NCBI RefSeq assembly: GCF_014137995.1
Contig: NZ_JACGWV010000001.1
Location: 3,162,001 to 3,226,000, forward strand
DNA from: Promicromonospora sukumoe
GTDB lineage: Bacteria; Actinomycetota; Actinomycetes; Actinomycetales; Cellulomonadaceae
DNA length: 64,000 nt
Direction of reading: 5' to 3'
The notes under the pieces are model-generated. The model was not told the origin of the DNA and did not search any database. It saw nothing but the letters and a program-made list of their open reading frames with translations. Position 1 is the stretch's first letter; every line of letters begins with the position of its first letter. The translations under genes were made by a program, and so were the position numbers. Shown here in pieces: positions 45,302-54,539 of this stretch.

Positions 45302-45354
45302 GCCGCGGGTTCCCCGGCGCCGGGGGCGGGCGACGTCGGGACGGGAACGGTCGC

Positions 45355-45449
45355 GGGGTGACTGTGCGAATCCGGGGTGTGTTGCTCTGCGTCGACAATG
45401 TCTACGCAGAGCAACCGACCTCGATCGCGTACACATTCCCCGGCGCCGG
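45355..45449. repeat. Long palindromic element, copy A
   Basis: The core is a perfect 12-bp stem (45381-45392 with 45404-45415). The flanks pair imperfectly, and the right flank (GACCTCGATCGCGTACAC) matches copy B at 57482-57520. It lies in the gap between the hydratase and SpoU genes, with no open gene of its own. Confidence 0.75.
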
Positions 45450-45487
45450 CTGCGACGGGGCGGGCCGCGACGGTGTTGGATGGGGGC

Positions 45488-46300
45488 GTGGCTACCCGGA
45501 TCTCCCAGCGCAACGCACGCTTCCAGCAGCTCCAGACCCTCGTGACGAACCGCAACAAGCGGCACCGCGCGGGCGAGTTCCTGGTGCAGGGCGTGCGGCC
45601 CCTCACGATGGCCGTCGAGCACGGCTGGGAGGTGCGCGCCCTGCTGTACGACGGCGAGCGCCGGCTCTCGCAGTGGGCCCGGGACCTGCTCGCGGCGCAC
45701 CCGCACACCGAGCACGTCAAGATGGCGCCCGACCTGCTGGCGGAGCTAGCCGAGAAGGAGGATGCCGAGCTGCTCGCGGTCATCGCGATGCGGCCCGACG
45801 ACCTGGACCGCATCGAGGCGGGGCCCGACTTCCTCGGCGTCGTGTTCGACCGGCCCACGCAGCCGGGCAACATCGGCGCGGTCGTGCGGTCGGCCGACGC
45901 GTTCGGCGCCCACGGCGTGATCACCACGGGGCACGCCGCCGACGCCTACGACCCCAAGTCGGTGCGGGCCAGCACGGGGTCGTTCTTCGCGACGCCGGTG
46001 GTGCGCTCCCCCTCCACGGCGGAGGTCATGGAGTGGGTGACGGCGCGTCGGGCCGCCGGGCTGCCCCTAGTGGTGGTGGCTACGGACGAGCACGGCGACG
46101 CCGACGTCTCCGCCTACGACCTGACCCAGCCCGTGCTGCTGCTGGTGGGCAACGAGACCACGGGGCTGCCCCAGTCGTGGCGCGACGCCGCGGACGTGAC
46201 GCTGAGCATCCCGATGACGGGATCGGCGAGCTCGCTCAACGCCGCGAACGCGGCCACGGTGGTCCTCTACGAGGCCCGCCGCCAGCGCCTGGCGAAGTAG
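45488..46300 (+). CDS. SpoU/TrmH-family RNA 2'-O-methyltransferase
   Basis: A 270-residue SPOUT enzyme methylating a ribose in rRNA or tRNA using SAM. An N-terminal substrate-binding domain (1-about 105; FLVQGVRPLTMAVEHG) precedes the trefoil-knot domain with motif 1 QPGNIGAVVRSADAFGA, motif 2 LLVGNETTGLP and motif 3 IPMTGSASSLNAANAA. Target site unknown. GTG 45488 follows a leader that contains the palindromic element. It converges with the GNAT gene across a REP-like repeat. Confidence 0.9.
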   Translation: MATRISQRNARFQQLQTLVTNRNKRHRAGEFLVQGVRPLTMAVEHGWEVRALLYDGERRLSQWARDLLAAHPHTEHVKMAPDLLAELAEKEDAELLAVIAMRPDDLDRIEAGPDFLGVVFDRPTQPGNIGAVVRSADAFGAHGVITTGHAADAYDPKSVRASTGSFFATPVVRSPSTAEVMEWVTARRAAGLPLVVVATDEHGDADVSAYDLTQPVLLLVGNETTGLPQSWRDAADVTLSIPMTGSASSLNAANAATVVLYEARRQRLAK

Positions 46301-46326
46301 GCCGTCGCTGGCCGAGCGCACTACAC

Positions 46327-46395
46327 CGCTGGTCGAGCTTGTCGAGACCCGGTGAGGTCTCGACAAGCTCGACCAGCGAAGCCACTCGACCAGCG
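46327..46395. repeat. REP-like perfect inverted repeat plus partial third arm
   Basis: Arms 46327-46349 and 46356-46378 are exact 23-base reverse complements with a 6-base loop. An 11-base partial copy (CTCGACCAGCG) follows at 46385-46395. It fills the gap between the convergent SpoU and GNAT genes and may terminate transcription. Confidence 0.88.
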
Positions 46396-46400
46396 TGGGG

Positions 46401-47561
46401 TCAGAGCTCGATCGAGAGCATGCGGCTGCCCGTCGTCTTGGTGTAGCCCAGGCTCGCGTACAGGCCGTGGGCGCCGCTCGGGTTGGCCGTGTCGACGTCG
46501 AGCGCCGCGTACTCCATGCCGTCGGCGGCGAAGGCCCGCATGCCCGCCGCGAGCGCCGCGAGCGCGGCCTTGCGGCCCCGGTAGGAGCGGCGCGCGCCGA
46601 GGATGTCGGTGTACCCGAACGAGTACCCGCGCAGCGCGAAGTCCTCGGGGTAGTGGCCGGCGAGCGAGTAGCCGACGACGAACGGCTCGCCCGCCCGGAG
46701 CGCGGCGGCGGTCTCGGGCTCGATGTCGGGCGAGGCGAGCAGGGCGTCGACGTCGGGGGCGTCGTCGAGCACGACGAACGACCACTGCGGTGCGAAGCCG
46801 GCGCGCTCGGCCCACTGCTCGCGGGTCTGCGGCTGGCTGCCCCAGTGGTCGCGGAACGCGTCGTTGTGCGCGAGGCGCGTGGCCTCGTCGAGCGCCTCGG
46901 ACCACGAGGCGAGCCGCAGCGACCCGGTGAGGGCCACCTCGGGCACGGGAGCGGCGTCGGGCCCGGTCAGGGGGCGCGCGAGGTCGGAGTAGTAGCGGCG
47001 CACCTCCATGCCGGCCCGCTCGTAGAGGCGCTGCTTGCTCGCGGGCCCGTCGTCCTCGGCGAACACCGCGATGCGGGCGGGCACGTCCTTGCCCGACGCC
47101 GCCAGGAGCTGCCGGGCGCGGCCGATCGACCAGGCCAGCACCTCGCGGCCGATGCCCTCGCCGCGGCGGTCGGGGTGCACGCCGCCCCAGGTGAAGGAAC
47201 GCACCGTGGTGACGTCGCCGGGCGGGCTGGCGACGTATCCCCAGGCCACGAGGGTGCCGTCGGCGTCGAAGCCGAGCAGGGAGTCGCGGGTCATGTCGCG
47301 CCAGGTGCCGTCGAAGATCTCCTCGATCTCCTCGGCGGTCTCGACGTAGGGCTCGGCGTCGGCGCGGGCGATGAGGTTGCGCAGGGCGAGCCAGACGGGC
47401 ACGTCCTCGCGGGTGGCGGGGCGCCAGGTGAGGCCGCCCGCCGTCGGCACGGTCGGGGTCGCCGGGGCGGCGGCGCGCTCGGCGATCGGGGCGAGGGCGG
47501 TCTGGGCAGGGTTGGTCACCGCGGGGTTGGTCGCGGCCGGGTCGTCGGTCTCGGTGCTCAT
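46401..47561 (-). CDS. Double-GNAT acetyltransferase, copy 1
   Basis: A 386-residue protein with two GNAT domains: one at about 45-200 (GVHPDRRGEGIGREVL acetyl-CoA loop) and a C-terminal one at about 215-386 (YRGRKAALAALAAGMRAF; LDVDTANPSGAHGLYASLGY). The layout resembles mycothiol synthase MshD, but MshD identity is not established, and the first 35 residues are an Ala/Pro/Thr-rich tail. It is a clear paralogue of the next gene. ATG 47561. Substrate unknown. Confidence 0.88.
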   Translation of the reverse strand: MSTETDDPAATNPAVTNPAQTALAPIAERAAAPATPTVPTAGGLTWRPATREDVPVWLALRNLIARADAEPYVETAEEIEEIFDGTWRDMTRDSLLGFDADGTLVAWGYVASPPGDVTTVRSFTWGGVHPDRRGEGIGREVLAWSIGRARQLLAASGKDVPARIAVFAEDDGPASKQRLYERAGMEVRRYYSDLARPLTGPDAAPVPEVALTGSLRLASWSEALDEATRLAHNDAFRDHWGSQPQTREQWAERAGFAPQWSFVVLDDAPDVDALLASPDIEPETAAALRAGEPFVVGYSLAGHYPEDFALRGYSFGYTDILGARRSYRGRKAALAALAAGMRAFAADGMEYAALDVDTANPSGAHGLYASLGYTKTTGSRMLSIEL

Positions 47562-47626
47562 GGTGCTTCCTTCAGGGGTTCAGGTCGGGTGGTGCGAAGT
47601 CCGGTGCGGCTCACAGCTCGGTGCCG

Positions 47627-48730
47627 TCACAGTTCGATGGCGTACAGCGTCGAGCCCTCGCTCTTGGTGTAGCCCAGCCGCGTGTAGAGGGCGGGCGCGC
47701 CGGTCGGGTTGTCGGTGTCGACGTCGAGCTCGGCGTGCTGCATGCCGTCGTCGGCGAACACACGCAGGGCGTGGGTCAGGAGCGCGACGGCGATACGGCG
47801 TCCGCGGTAGGCGCGGCGCACGCCGAGCAGCTCGGTGTAGCCGGCGGTGTAACCCTGCGTGGCCCAGTCGTGCTCGTACCGCCCGGCCCGGTGCAGGCCG
47901 ACGACGTACGGCGTGCCGGGCGCGACCGTCGTGTCCCCCGGGGCCTCGTGCTCGGAGCCCGGGTAGCGCACCGACTCGTCGACCACGACGAACGACCAGT
48001 CCCGCGCGAACGAGCTGCGGTGCGCCCGCCAGGACTCGGCGGTGCGCGGCTGGCTGCCCCAGTGGTCGCGGAACGCGTCGTTGCGGGCCAGGCGGGCGGC
48101 GTCCTCCAGGGCGTCGGTCCACGGGACCAGGCGCAGCGGCGGCTCCAGGCCGACGGCGGGGACGGGCGCGGCGAGGTCGCGCAGCAGGTTGGCGTAGTAG
48201 CGCACGGGCTCGAACCCGCCGGCACGCAGCAGGTCGCGCCGCTCGGGCGGGTCCGTGTCCAGCAGGTCCACGGCGATCCGCGCGGGCAGGCCGGCCAGCC
48301 GCGGGTCGCCGTCCGACGCCGCGAGCACCTGCCGCGCGCGGCCGGACGCCCAGGCGAGCAGCTCGGTGCCGATGCCCTCGCCGCGGCGGTCGGGGTGGAC
48401 GCCGCCGTGCAGCCAGACCCGGAGCAGGCCCGCGCCGTCGGTGGGGAACTGCTCGGCGTGGGCGTACGCGAGCGGCGTGCCGTCGGCGTCGAGGCCGACC
48501 AGCGTGTCCGCCGTCTCGTACGCGGGGGCGCCGAAGGTCTCGGCGATCTCCTCGGCGGGCGTGAACCAGTCGCGGCCGTCGGCCTCCTGGACGGCGCGCA
48601 TCAGCGCCGCCAGCGCGGGCACGTCCGCCGGCGTCCACGGGCGCCACGTGAGGCCGCCCGCGGTCGGGGGCGTCAGGACGGACGGTGCGGCGGCGCGGTC
48701 GCCGATGGTCGCGCGCACGGGAGGGGACAT
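47627..48730 (-). CDS. Double-GNAT acetyltransferase, copy 2
   Basis: A 367-residue paralogue of copy 1. The shared blocks include GGLTWRP near the start, GGVHPDRRGEGIG near 110, RNDAFRDHWGSQPRT near 240 and YTRLGYTKSEGS at the end. The two are in tandem on the same strand, 65 bases apart, and arose by duplication. Both keep acetyl-CoA loops in both halves, so both may be active on different amines. ATG 48730. Confidence 0.88.
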   Translation of the reverse strand: MSPPVRATIGDRAAAPSVLTPPTAGGLTWRPWTPADVPALAALMRAVQEADGRDWFTPAEEIAETFGAPAYETADTLVGLDADGTPLAYAHAEQFPTDGAGLLRVWLHGGVHPDRRGEGIGTELLAWASGRARQVLAASDGDPRLAGLPARIAVDLLDTDPPERRDLLRAGGFEPVRYYANLLRDLAAPVPAVGLEPPLRLVPWTDALEDAARLARNDAFRDHWGSQPRTAESWRAHRSSFARDWSFVVVDESVRYPGSEHEAPGDTTVAPGTPYVVGLHRAGRYEHDWATQGYTAGYTELLGVRRAYRGRRIAVALLTHALRVFADDGMQHAELDVDTDNPTGAPALYTRLGYTKSEGSTLYAIEL

Positions 48731-48802
48731 GCCGCCACGCTAGGCGAGACGGGTGCCGTCCTCCACGGGATTTTCGGTCCCGGTGCGGGTGAGAACGCGG
48801 GG

Positions 48803-49690
48803 CTACGCGCTCGCGGACGCCAGCAGCGCGAGCTTGTCGGCGTCGTCGGACCCGGTGTCGGGGTGGTAGACGACGAGCATCAGGTGCTCCGCCCCGCCGA
48901 TTCCGAGCCGCTCCCGGTTGACGGTCAGCTCGCCGACCTGCGGGTGGGCGATCCGCAGCGGGGTGCCGCGCTGCCCGCGCACCTCGTGGCGCGCCCAGAG
49001 CTCGCGGAACCGGGCGCTGGCCGAGAGCTCGCCGGTGAGCTCGACGAACCGCGGGTCGTCGGTGTCGGTGCCCGCGGACTGCCGCAGGCTGGCCACGAAG
49101 CACTCCGTGACGCTCGCCCACTCCGGGTAGAGCGCCTGGGCGGCCGGGTCGAGGAACAGGTCGCGGAGCTGGTTGCCGCCCACGTCCAGGCGCGGGTCGA
49201 CGGCGCGGGCCAGCGCGTTGGAGGCCACGACGTCGAAGTACCGGCCCTCGATGAACGCCGGCTGCACCAGGGAGTCCAGGAGCTTGCGCGCGCCGTCGGG
49301 CACGGGCTCCTCCCCCGGCCGGTGCCCGCGCTGCCGGACGCGCTGTCCGGGGGCGTCGGCGACGAGCGTGCGCAGGTGGGCGAAGTGGGCGTCGTCGAGG
49401 TGGAGCACGCGCGCCAGCGCCTGAAGGACCTGCACGGACGGGTTGCGGTCGCGTCCGCGCTCCAGCCGCAGGTAGTAGTCGGCGCTGATGCCGGCGAGCA
49501 TCGCGACCTCCTCGCGGCGCAGCCCGGGCACGCGGCGCACGCCGGTCCCGGGCAGGCCCGCCTGCCCGGGCGTGACCAGCTCGCGCCGGGCCCGCAGATA
49601 GGCGCCCAGGGGGTTGGTCGCATCCCGCAGAGGGGGTCCTGCCGCACCCTGGTCTCGTCCGGGTCCTGGCTGGTCGGTTCGGCCGCTCAT
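48803..49690 (-). CDS. XRE-family regulator with MmyB-like ligand-binding domain
   Basis: A 295-residue regulator: helix-turn-helix at about 28-92 (LGAYLRARRELV, REEVAMLAGISADYYLRLERGRDRNPS) followed by a PAS-like MmyB domain (about 115-290). Such proteins commonly repress a divergent short-chain dehydrogenase gene, as here, where the SDR starts 48 bases away. The MmyB domain is thought to bind a fatty-acid-like ligand. ATG 49690; the frame is open upstream to 50245 through a shadow region. Confidence 0.92.
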   Translation of the reverse strand: MSGRTDQPGPGRDQGAAGPPLRDATNPLGAYLRARRELVTPGQAGLPGTGVRRVPGLRREEVAMLAGISADYYLRLERGRDRNPSVQVLQALARVLHLDDAHFAHLRTLVADAPGQRVRQRGHRPGEEPVPDGARKLLDSLVQPAFIEGRYFDVVASNALARAVDPRLDVGGNQLRDLFLDPAAQALYPEWASVTECFVASLRQSAGTDTDDPRFVELTGELSASARFRELWARHEVRGQRGTPLRIAHPQVGELTVNRERLGIGGAEHLMLVVYHPDTGSDDADKLALLASASA

Positions 49691-49738
49691 AGCGTGTCCA
49701 ACGGCCTGACCGGGCCGCATATTTCGGGAGGACACCGC

Positions 49739-50422
49739 ATGACCGTCACGCTGATCACCGGGGCCAACAAGGGCATCGGCTACGAGACCGCCCGCCAGCT
49801 CCTGGCGCTGGGCCACGACGTCTGGATCGGCGCCCGCGACGCCGGGCGCGGGGAGAAGGCCGCCGCCGAGCTGGGCGCGCGGTCCGTCCAGCTCGACGTG
49901 ACCGACGACGCCTCCGTGGCCGCCGCGCTCGCGACCATCGACGCCGCGGCCGGCCGCCTCGACGTACTCGTGCACAACGCGGGCATCCTGGAGACGGGGC
50001 TCGACGGCCCCACCGCGCTGCGGTCGTTCGACACCAACGCGGTGGGCATCGTGCGGGTCACCGAGGCGGCCCTGCCGCTGCTGCGCCGGTCGGACAGCCC
50101 CAACGTGGTGACCGTGTCCAGCAGCGGCGGGTCGTTCTGGGCCGTGACCAACCCCGACCGGCCGGAGTTCAGCCTGCCGGTCGCGCTGTACGCGGCGTCG
50201 AAGGCGGCGGCCACCATGCTGACCGTCCAGTACGCCAAGGCGCACCCCGGCATCCGGTTCAACGCCCTGGAGCCGGGCACGACCGCCACCGACATGACGG
50301 CGTCGTTCGGCATCGGCCGGTCGCCCGAGCAGAGCGCCGCCGTCGTCGGGCGACTGGCGACGCTCGGCCCGGACGGACCGACCGGGACCCTCCAGGACGA
50401 GAACGGGACGCTCGCCTTCTAG
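49739..50422 (+). CDS. Short-chain dehydrogenase/reductase (XRE-controlled)
   Basis: A 227-residue Rossmann oxidoreductase. NAD(P) motif TGANKGIGYE (7-16), NAG (about 79-81), active-site Ser near SSSGGSF, and YAASK (Tyr/Lys, about 157-161). Substrate unknown. CGGGAGGAC lies 6-7 bases before ATG 49739. Divergent from the XRE gene and convergent with the deaminase gene, leaving 13 bases. Confidence 0.93.
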   Translation: MTVTLITGANKGIGYETARQLLALGHDVWIGARDAGRGEKAAAELGARSVQLDVTDDASVAAALATIDAAAGRLDVLVHNAGILETGLDGPTALRSFDTNAVGIVRVTEAALPLLRRSDSPNVVTVSSSGGSFWAVTNPDRPEFSLPVALYAASKAAATMLTVQYAKAHPGIRFNALEPGTTATDMTASFGIGRSPEQSAAVVGRLATLGPDGPTGTLQDENGTLAF

Positions 50423-50435
50423 AGCCGGCCCGCGC

Positions 50436-51560
50436 TCAGGCCAGGTCCGCGAGCTCCTTCTCGAACCGGGTGCGGAGCGCCGCCTTCTCGGCGGGCGGCA
50501 GCCAGGCCGCCTCGACGCCGGCCAGCGCCATCTGGCGCAGCCGCTCGTCCGGCACGGCGAGGTCGTGGGCGAGGATGCGGTACTCGCCGGCGAGCGTGGT
50601 GGGGAACATCCCCGGGTCGTCGGACGCCGGGATCACGTTGAGCCCCGCGTCCAGCATCGCGGCGATGGAGGCACGCCGCCACGGCCGCCAGGAGCGGCGC
50701 GACGTCGTCGAGATGACCGTGAACGGCACCTGCTCGTCGCGCACGCGGGCCACGACGTCGTCGTCCTGCAGGACGAAGTAGCCGTGGTCGATGCGGTCGC
50801 AGCCGAGCAGGTCCAGGCAGGTGATCGTGTTGACCGCGACCGGGGCGTGCTCGGACGAGTGCGCCGTGCGGCCCAGGCCCGCCTCCCCGGCGAGCCGGTA
50901 GGCGGCGGCGAACCGCTCGGGCGGGCCCGCCGTCTCCAGGTTGTCCAGGCCGATGCCCGCGACGTACTCGTGCGGGTGGTCGACGACGGTGCGCACGCGC
51001 TCCAGCGCGTCCTCGCCGGAGCCGGACCGGTCGATCGCGGCGATGAGCCGGCCCGACATGCCGAAGTCGCGCTCCGCCATGCGGATGCCCTCGGCGTACG
51101 CCTCGACGGAGCCGAGGTAGCCCAGCGAGGCCAGGTGCTCGGGCACGGCGTCGAAGGACACCTCGAGGTGGCGCGTCGCACTGGTGCGGTGCGCCGCCTC
51201 GAAGGCCTCGTACGTGATGCGGGTCAGGTCGTCGGCGTCGCGCAGCACCTGCGTGACCCAGCGGGAGGCCTGGAACAGCGAGTACGACACCTCCGGCTCG
51301 TCCGCGCTGCGGCCCTGCGGCACCGGGATGCGGGTGTCGCGGTACAGGTCCGGGTCCGGCGGCAGGGAGTTGATGTCGGCGAAGATGCGCTCGGGCTCGG
51401 CCGGCAGGTCGAGGCCCTCCCGCCGGGCCAGCTCCGCGAACGTGCTGGCCCGGACGGTGCCGATGAGGTGGCAGTGCAGGTCGACCTTGGGCATGCGGTC
51501 GAGCGCGGTGCCGGTCGTGTCAGTGCTGGTGGTCTCAGTGCTCATGTCAGTGCTCGTCAT
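50436..51560 (-). CDS. Adenosine deaminase-family amidohydrolase
   Basis: A 374-residue zinc TIM-barrel hydrolase of the adenosine/adenine deaminase family. Metal and catalytic motifs: VDLHCHLIGT (HxH near residue 28), HSSEHAP (catalytic Glu, position of HAGE), RIDHGY (His) and SDDPGMF (Asp pair). HLIGTVRAST differs from the LDG.. text of classical Add enzymes, so the substrate may be a modified purine or another amino-heterocycle. It is last in an operon after four ABC genes, suggesting the imported compound is deaminated. Start ATG 51560; a second ATG at 51545 is possible. Confidence 0.88.
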   Translation of the reverse strand: MTSTDMSTETTSTDTTGTALDRMPKVDLHCHLIGTVRASTFAELARREGLDLPAEPERIFADINSLPPDPDLYRDTRIPVPQGRSADEPEVSYSLFQASRWVTQVLRDADDLTRITYEAFEAAHRTSATRHLEVSFDAVPEHLASLGYLGSVEAYAEGIRMAERDFGMSGRLIAAIDRSGSGEDALERVRTVVDHPHEYVAGIGLDNLETAGPPERFAAAYRLAGEAGLGRTAHSSEHAPVAVNTITCLDLLGCDRIDHGYFVLQDDDVVARVRDEQVPFTVISTTSRRSWRPWRRASIAAMLDAGLNVIPASDDPGMFPTTLAGEYRILAHDLAVPDERLRQMALAGVEAAWLPPAEKAALRTRFEKELADLA

Positions 51561-51574
51561 GGTGTCGGGCCCGG

Positions 51575-52648
51575 TCAGCCGGCCGTCACCTCACGGGCGA
51601 ACCGGTCCACCCACTCGCCCCGGGTGGGCACGAGCTCCGCCGGGTCGAGCGTCGCGTAGCCGGCGGCGACCGGGTCGGCCGCGATGTCGCCCACGACCGC
51701 CGCGATGGAGTCCGGCACGGTGGCGGTGGGGTTGACGGGCAGGTCGCCGACGAGCTCGGCGGACGTGGTCTGGGCCTCGGCCGAGAGCAGGTAGTCGATG
51801 AACTGGTGCGCGCCGTCGACGTTCGGGGCGCCCGCGGGGATCATGGCGCGGTTGGTCGCCATGTAGCGGCCCGTGGCGGGCGGCGTCCAGGCGTAGGGCT
51901 CGCCCGAGGCGACCAGGTCGGTCGCGAAGCCGCTCAGGGAGTCGGCGGCCACGATCTCGCCCTGCGTCAGCAGGTTCGTCACCTCGGTGGACGACGAGTA
52001 GAACTGCAGGATGCCGGGGGCCCAGCCGCCCAGGGTCTCCAGCGCCGTGTCGATGTCGTAGGGCCCGTCGCCGTAGGTCTCCCCCACGCCCGAGATCATG
52101 AGCTGGCCGGCCGTGACCGAGATGTCCGGCAGCGCGAGGCGGCCCGCGAGCGCCTCGTCGCCGTAGAGGTCCCACTCGGCGGCCTCGTCGGCCGACAGGT
52201 CCTCGGTCGAGTAGATCGTGCCGTTGAGCTGGTAGCTGTAGGCGGGGCCCTGGTAGGCGTCCTCGAGCGCGAAGTCGGCGACCTCGTCCAGGGAGGGCAC
52301 CTTGGCGGCGTCGACCTGCTGGAACAGGTCGCTCTCCTGGCCGAGCGCGGCGTAGTAGTCCGAGATCAGCATGACGTCGATGCCGGAGCTGTCGCCCGCG
52401 ACCTGGAGCTGCGAGAGCCGGTCGGCGTTCGAGCCGGTCTCGACCTCGACCTTGATGCCGGTCTCGGCGGTGAAGGGGTCGATCACCGCCTCCTGGAACT
52501 CCTCGACGCCGAACGGGAACGTGGAGACGACGATCGTGTCCTCGGCGGCGGTGTCGTCCCCGGCGGAGCAGCCGGCGGCGAGGAGGGCGGTGGCCGCGAG
52601 GCCGGCGGCGACCGCCGTGACGCGGCGGGCGGGGTGGTGCTGGGTCAT
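51575..52648 (-). CDS. ABC transporter substrate-binding lipoprotein (PotD/Fe3+-type)
   Basis: A 357-residue extracellular binding protein. Signal peptide ends ALLAAGCS, a lipobox (Cys27). The mature part begins with TIVVSTFPFGVEEFQ and follows the polyamine/iron/thiamine binding-protein fold (type II periplasmic). Ligand unknown. It overlaps the ATPase gene by ATGA (52645-52648). Confidence 0.9.
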   Translation of the reverse strand: MTQHHPARRVTAVAAGLAATALLAAGCSAGDDTAAEDTIVVSTFPFGVEEFQEAVIDPFTAETGIKVEVETGSNADRLSQLQVAGDSSGIDVMLISDYYAALGQESDLFQQVDAAKVPSLDEVADFALEDAYQGPAYSYQLNGTIYSTEDLSADEAAEWDLYGDEALAGRLALPDISVTAGQLMISGVGETYGDGPYDIDTALETLGGWAPGILQFYSSSTEVTNLLTQGEIVAADSLSGFATDLVASGEPYAWTPPATGRYMATNRAMIPAGAPNVDGAHQFIDYLLSAEAQTTSAELVGDLPVNPTATVPDSIAAVVGDIAADPVAAGYATLDPAELVPTRGEWVDRFAREVTAG

Positions 52649-53709
52649 GACAGTCCTTCGGTTGCGGGTTCGGCGGTCAGCAGGGCGAGGCGCGCCCGGG
52701 GCGCGACGAGGCGGACGCGGTCGCCGGCCGACGGCGCCGGGCCGGTCGCGGCACTCGCGTGCTCGGCCCGGTGGTCGGCGAGCAGGCGCACGGGGGCGCC
52801 GGCCGGGTCGGTGGCGTCCAGGGTCACGAGCAGGTCGACGCCGCGGTAGGCGACGTCGGCCACGACGGCGTCGAGCACGACGTCGCCGTCGGACACGCCC
52901 GCCGCGCCGTCGAGGGCCGCGTTCGCCGGGACGATCCGCAGGTGCTCGGGGCGGACGGCGGCCGCGCGGCCGTCGGTCAGGGTCAGGAAGTTCTCGTAGC
53001 CGAGGAACTCGGCGACGAACCGGTCGGCCGGTGCGGGGAAGACGTCGCGGGGCGCGCCCGTCTGCACGACCTTGCCGGCGCGCATCAGCACCATCTCGTC
53101 GGACATCTCCAGGGCCTCGTCCTGGTCGTGCGTGACCAGCACGACCGTGAGCCCGGTCTCCGACTGGATGCGGCGGATCTCGGCGCGCATCTGCACGCGC
53201 AGCCGCGCGTCCAGGTTGGACAGCGGCTCGTCCAGGAGCAGCAGGCGGGGCCGGATCGCGATGGCGCGGGCCAGCGCGACGCGCTGCTGCTGCCCGCCGG
53301 AGAGCTGCTTGGGCTTGCGGTCGCCCAGGTGCCCCAGGCCCACGAGCTCCAGGGCCTCCCCGGCCCGACGGCGCCGCTCGGGCGCCGGGACCTTGCGCAT
53401 CGTCAGGCCGTAGGCCACGTTGTCGGCGACCGTCAGGTGCGGGAACAGCGCGTAGGACTGGAACACCATGCCCAGGTCGCGCTTCTCCGGCGGGGTGCGG
53501 GTCGCGTCCTGGCCGTCGATCAGGATGCGGCCCGACGTCGGCGAGGCGTACCCGGCGAGCATGCGCAGCGTCGTCGTCTTGCCACAGCCGCTGGGGCCCA
53601 GCAGCGTGGTCAGGCGGCCGCGGGGAATCCGCAGGTCGATCGAGTCGACGGCGGTGAAGCTGCCGAACTGCTGGGAGACGCCGACGAGCTCGGCGGCGGG
53701 GGTGGTCAT
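52645..53709 (-). CDS. ABC transporter ATP-binding protein (PotA-type)
   Basis: A 354-residue ATPase with Walker A GPSGCGKTT (38-46), signature LSGGQQQRVALARA (about 136-149), Walker B LLLLDEPLSNLD and H-loop THDQDEA. A C-terminal TOBE domain (about 255-350) marks the polyamine/iron/sugar importer class. ATGA overlaps at both ends join it to the permease and binding-protein genes, so the subunits are translated in step. Confidence 0.95.
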   Translation of the reverse strand: MTTPAAELVGVSQQFGSFTAVDSIDLRIPRGRLTTLLGPSGCGKTTTLRMLAGYASPTSGRILIDGQDATRTPPEKRDLGMVFQSYALFPHLTVADNVAYGLTMRKVPAPERRRRAGEALELVGLGHLGDRKPKQLSGGQQQRVALARAIAIRPRLLLLDEPLSNLDARLRVQMRAEIRRIQSETGLTVVLVTHDQDEALEMSDEMVLMRAGKVVQTGAPRDVFPAPADRFVAEFLGYENFLTLTDGRAAAVRPEHLRIVPANAALDGAAGVSDGDVVLDAVVADVAYRGVDLLVTLDATDPAGAPVRLLADHRAEHASAATGPAPSAGDRVRLVAPRARLALLTAEPATEGLS

Positions 53710-54539
53710 CGGTTGATCCCTCCGAAGATCTTGGCGAAGCCGACCGTGCGCTCGGCGACGATCGCGACGACGACGGTCGCGGCGAGCACGAGCGTCGAGG
53801 CGGCGGCGACCATCGGGTCGTAGCTCTGCTGGACGTAGTCGAGCATCGTGACGGGCAGCGTCCGGAAGTCGCGGGTCTGCAGCAGCAGCGACAGCGGCAC
53901 GTTGTTGAACGAGGTGACGAAGCCGAGCAGCCCCGCCGAGATGAGGCCGGGACGCAGCATCGGCAGCGTCACGGTGACGAACGCCCGCAGCGGCGAGGCG
54001 CCCAGGCCGCGGGCCGCCTCCTCCAGCGCCGGGTCGGCCAGCGCGAGCGAGGCCCCGGTGACGCGGACGGCGTACGGCAGCAGCAGGGCGGTGTGGCCCA
54101 GCAGCAGGGTGGTGAAGTTGTCCAGGTGCAGGCCGATCATGAGCTGCTGGTACAGCGCGAGGCCCACGACCAGCTCCGGCACCACGAGCGGCGACAGGAA
54201 CAGGCCTTCCAGCAGCCCCTTGCCGGGGATGCGGCCGCGGTGGATCGCGAGCGTGACCGGCACGCCCAGCGCCAGGGCCAGCGCGGTGGCGAGCACCGCG
54301 AGCTCCAGGCTGGAGACCACGGCCTCCATGAACGGCGAGTACGCGAGCGCCTCGCCGAACCACTTCAGCGACAGGCCCTCGGGCGGGAAGCGCAGGGTGC
54401 TGCCCGCGGTGAACGCCGTGGCGACGACGAACAGGATGGGCACGATCATCACGACGTAGCCCGCGACGGCGAGCGTGCCGGCGACGGGGTGGCGCAGCTT
54501 GAGGCTCCGGGTCCGGGTCTGGATCGTCGGCCCGCTCAT
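53706..54539 (-). CDS. ABC transporter permease (PotC-type)
   Basis: A 277-residue inner-membrane permease with six hydrophobic segments and the EAA loop (LEEAARGLGASPLRAFVTVTLP, part) near 185-200 that contacts the ATPase. It pairs with the upstream permease. ATGA overlap with both neighbours. Confidence 0.94.
   Translation of the reverse strand: MSGPTIQTRTRSLKLRHPVAGTLAVAGYVVMIVPILFVVATAFTAGSTLRFPPEGLSLKWFGEALAYSPFMEAVVSSLELAVLATALALALGVPVTLAIHRGRIPGKGLLEGLFLSPLVVPELVVGLALYQQLMIGLHLDNFTTLLLGHTALLLPYAVRVTGASLALADPALEEAARGLGASPLRAFVTVTLPMLRPGLISAGLLGFVTSFNNVPLSLLLQTRDFRTLPVTMLDYVQQSYDPMVAAASTLVLAATVVVAIVAERTVGFAKIFGGINR

Noticed and set aside
45355..45487. Small ORF with repeated DNVYxEQ..SIAY text in palindromic elements
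   Set aside because: The same peptide appears in several frames of the elements because of their symmetry; no ribosome site.
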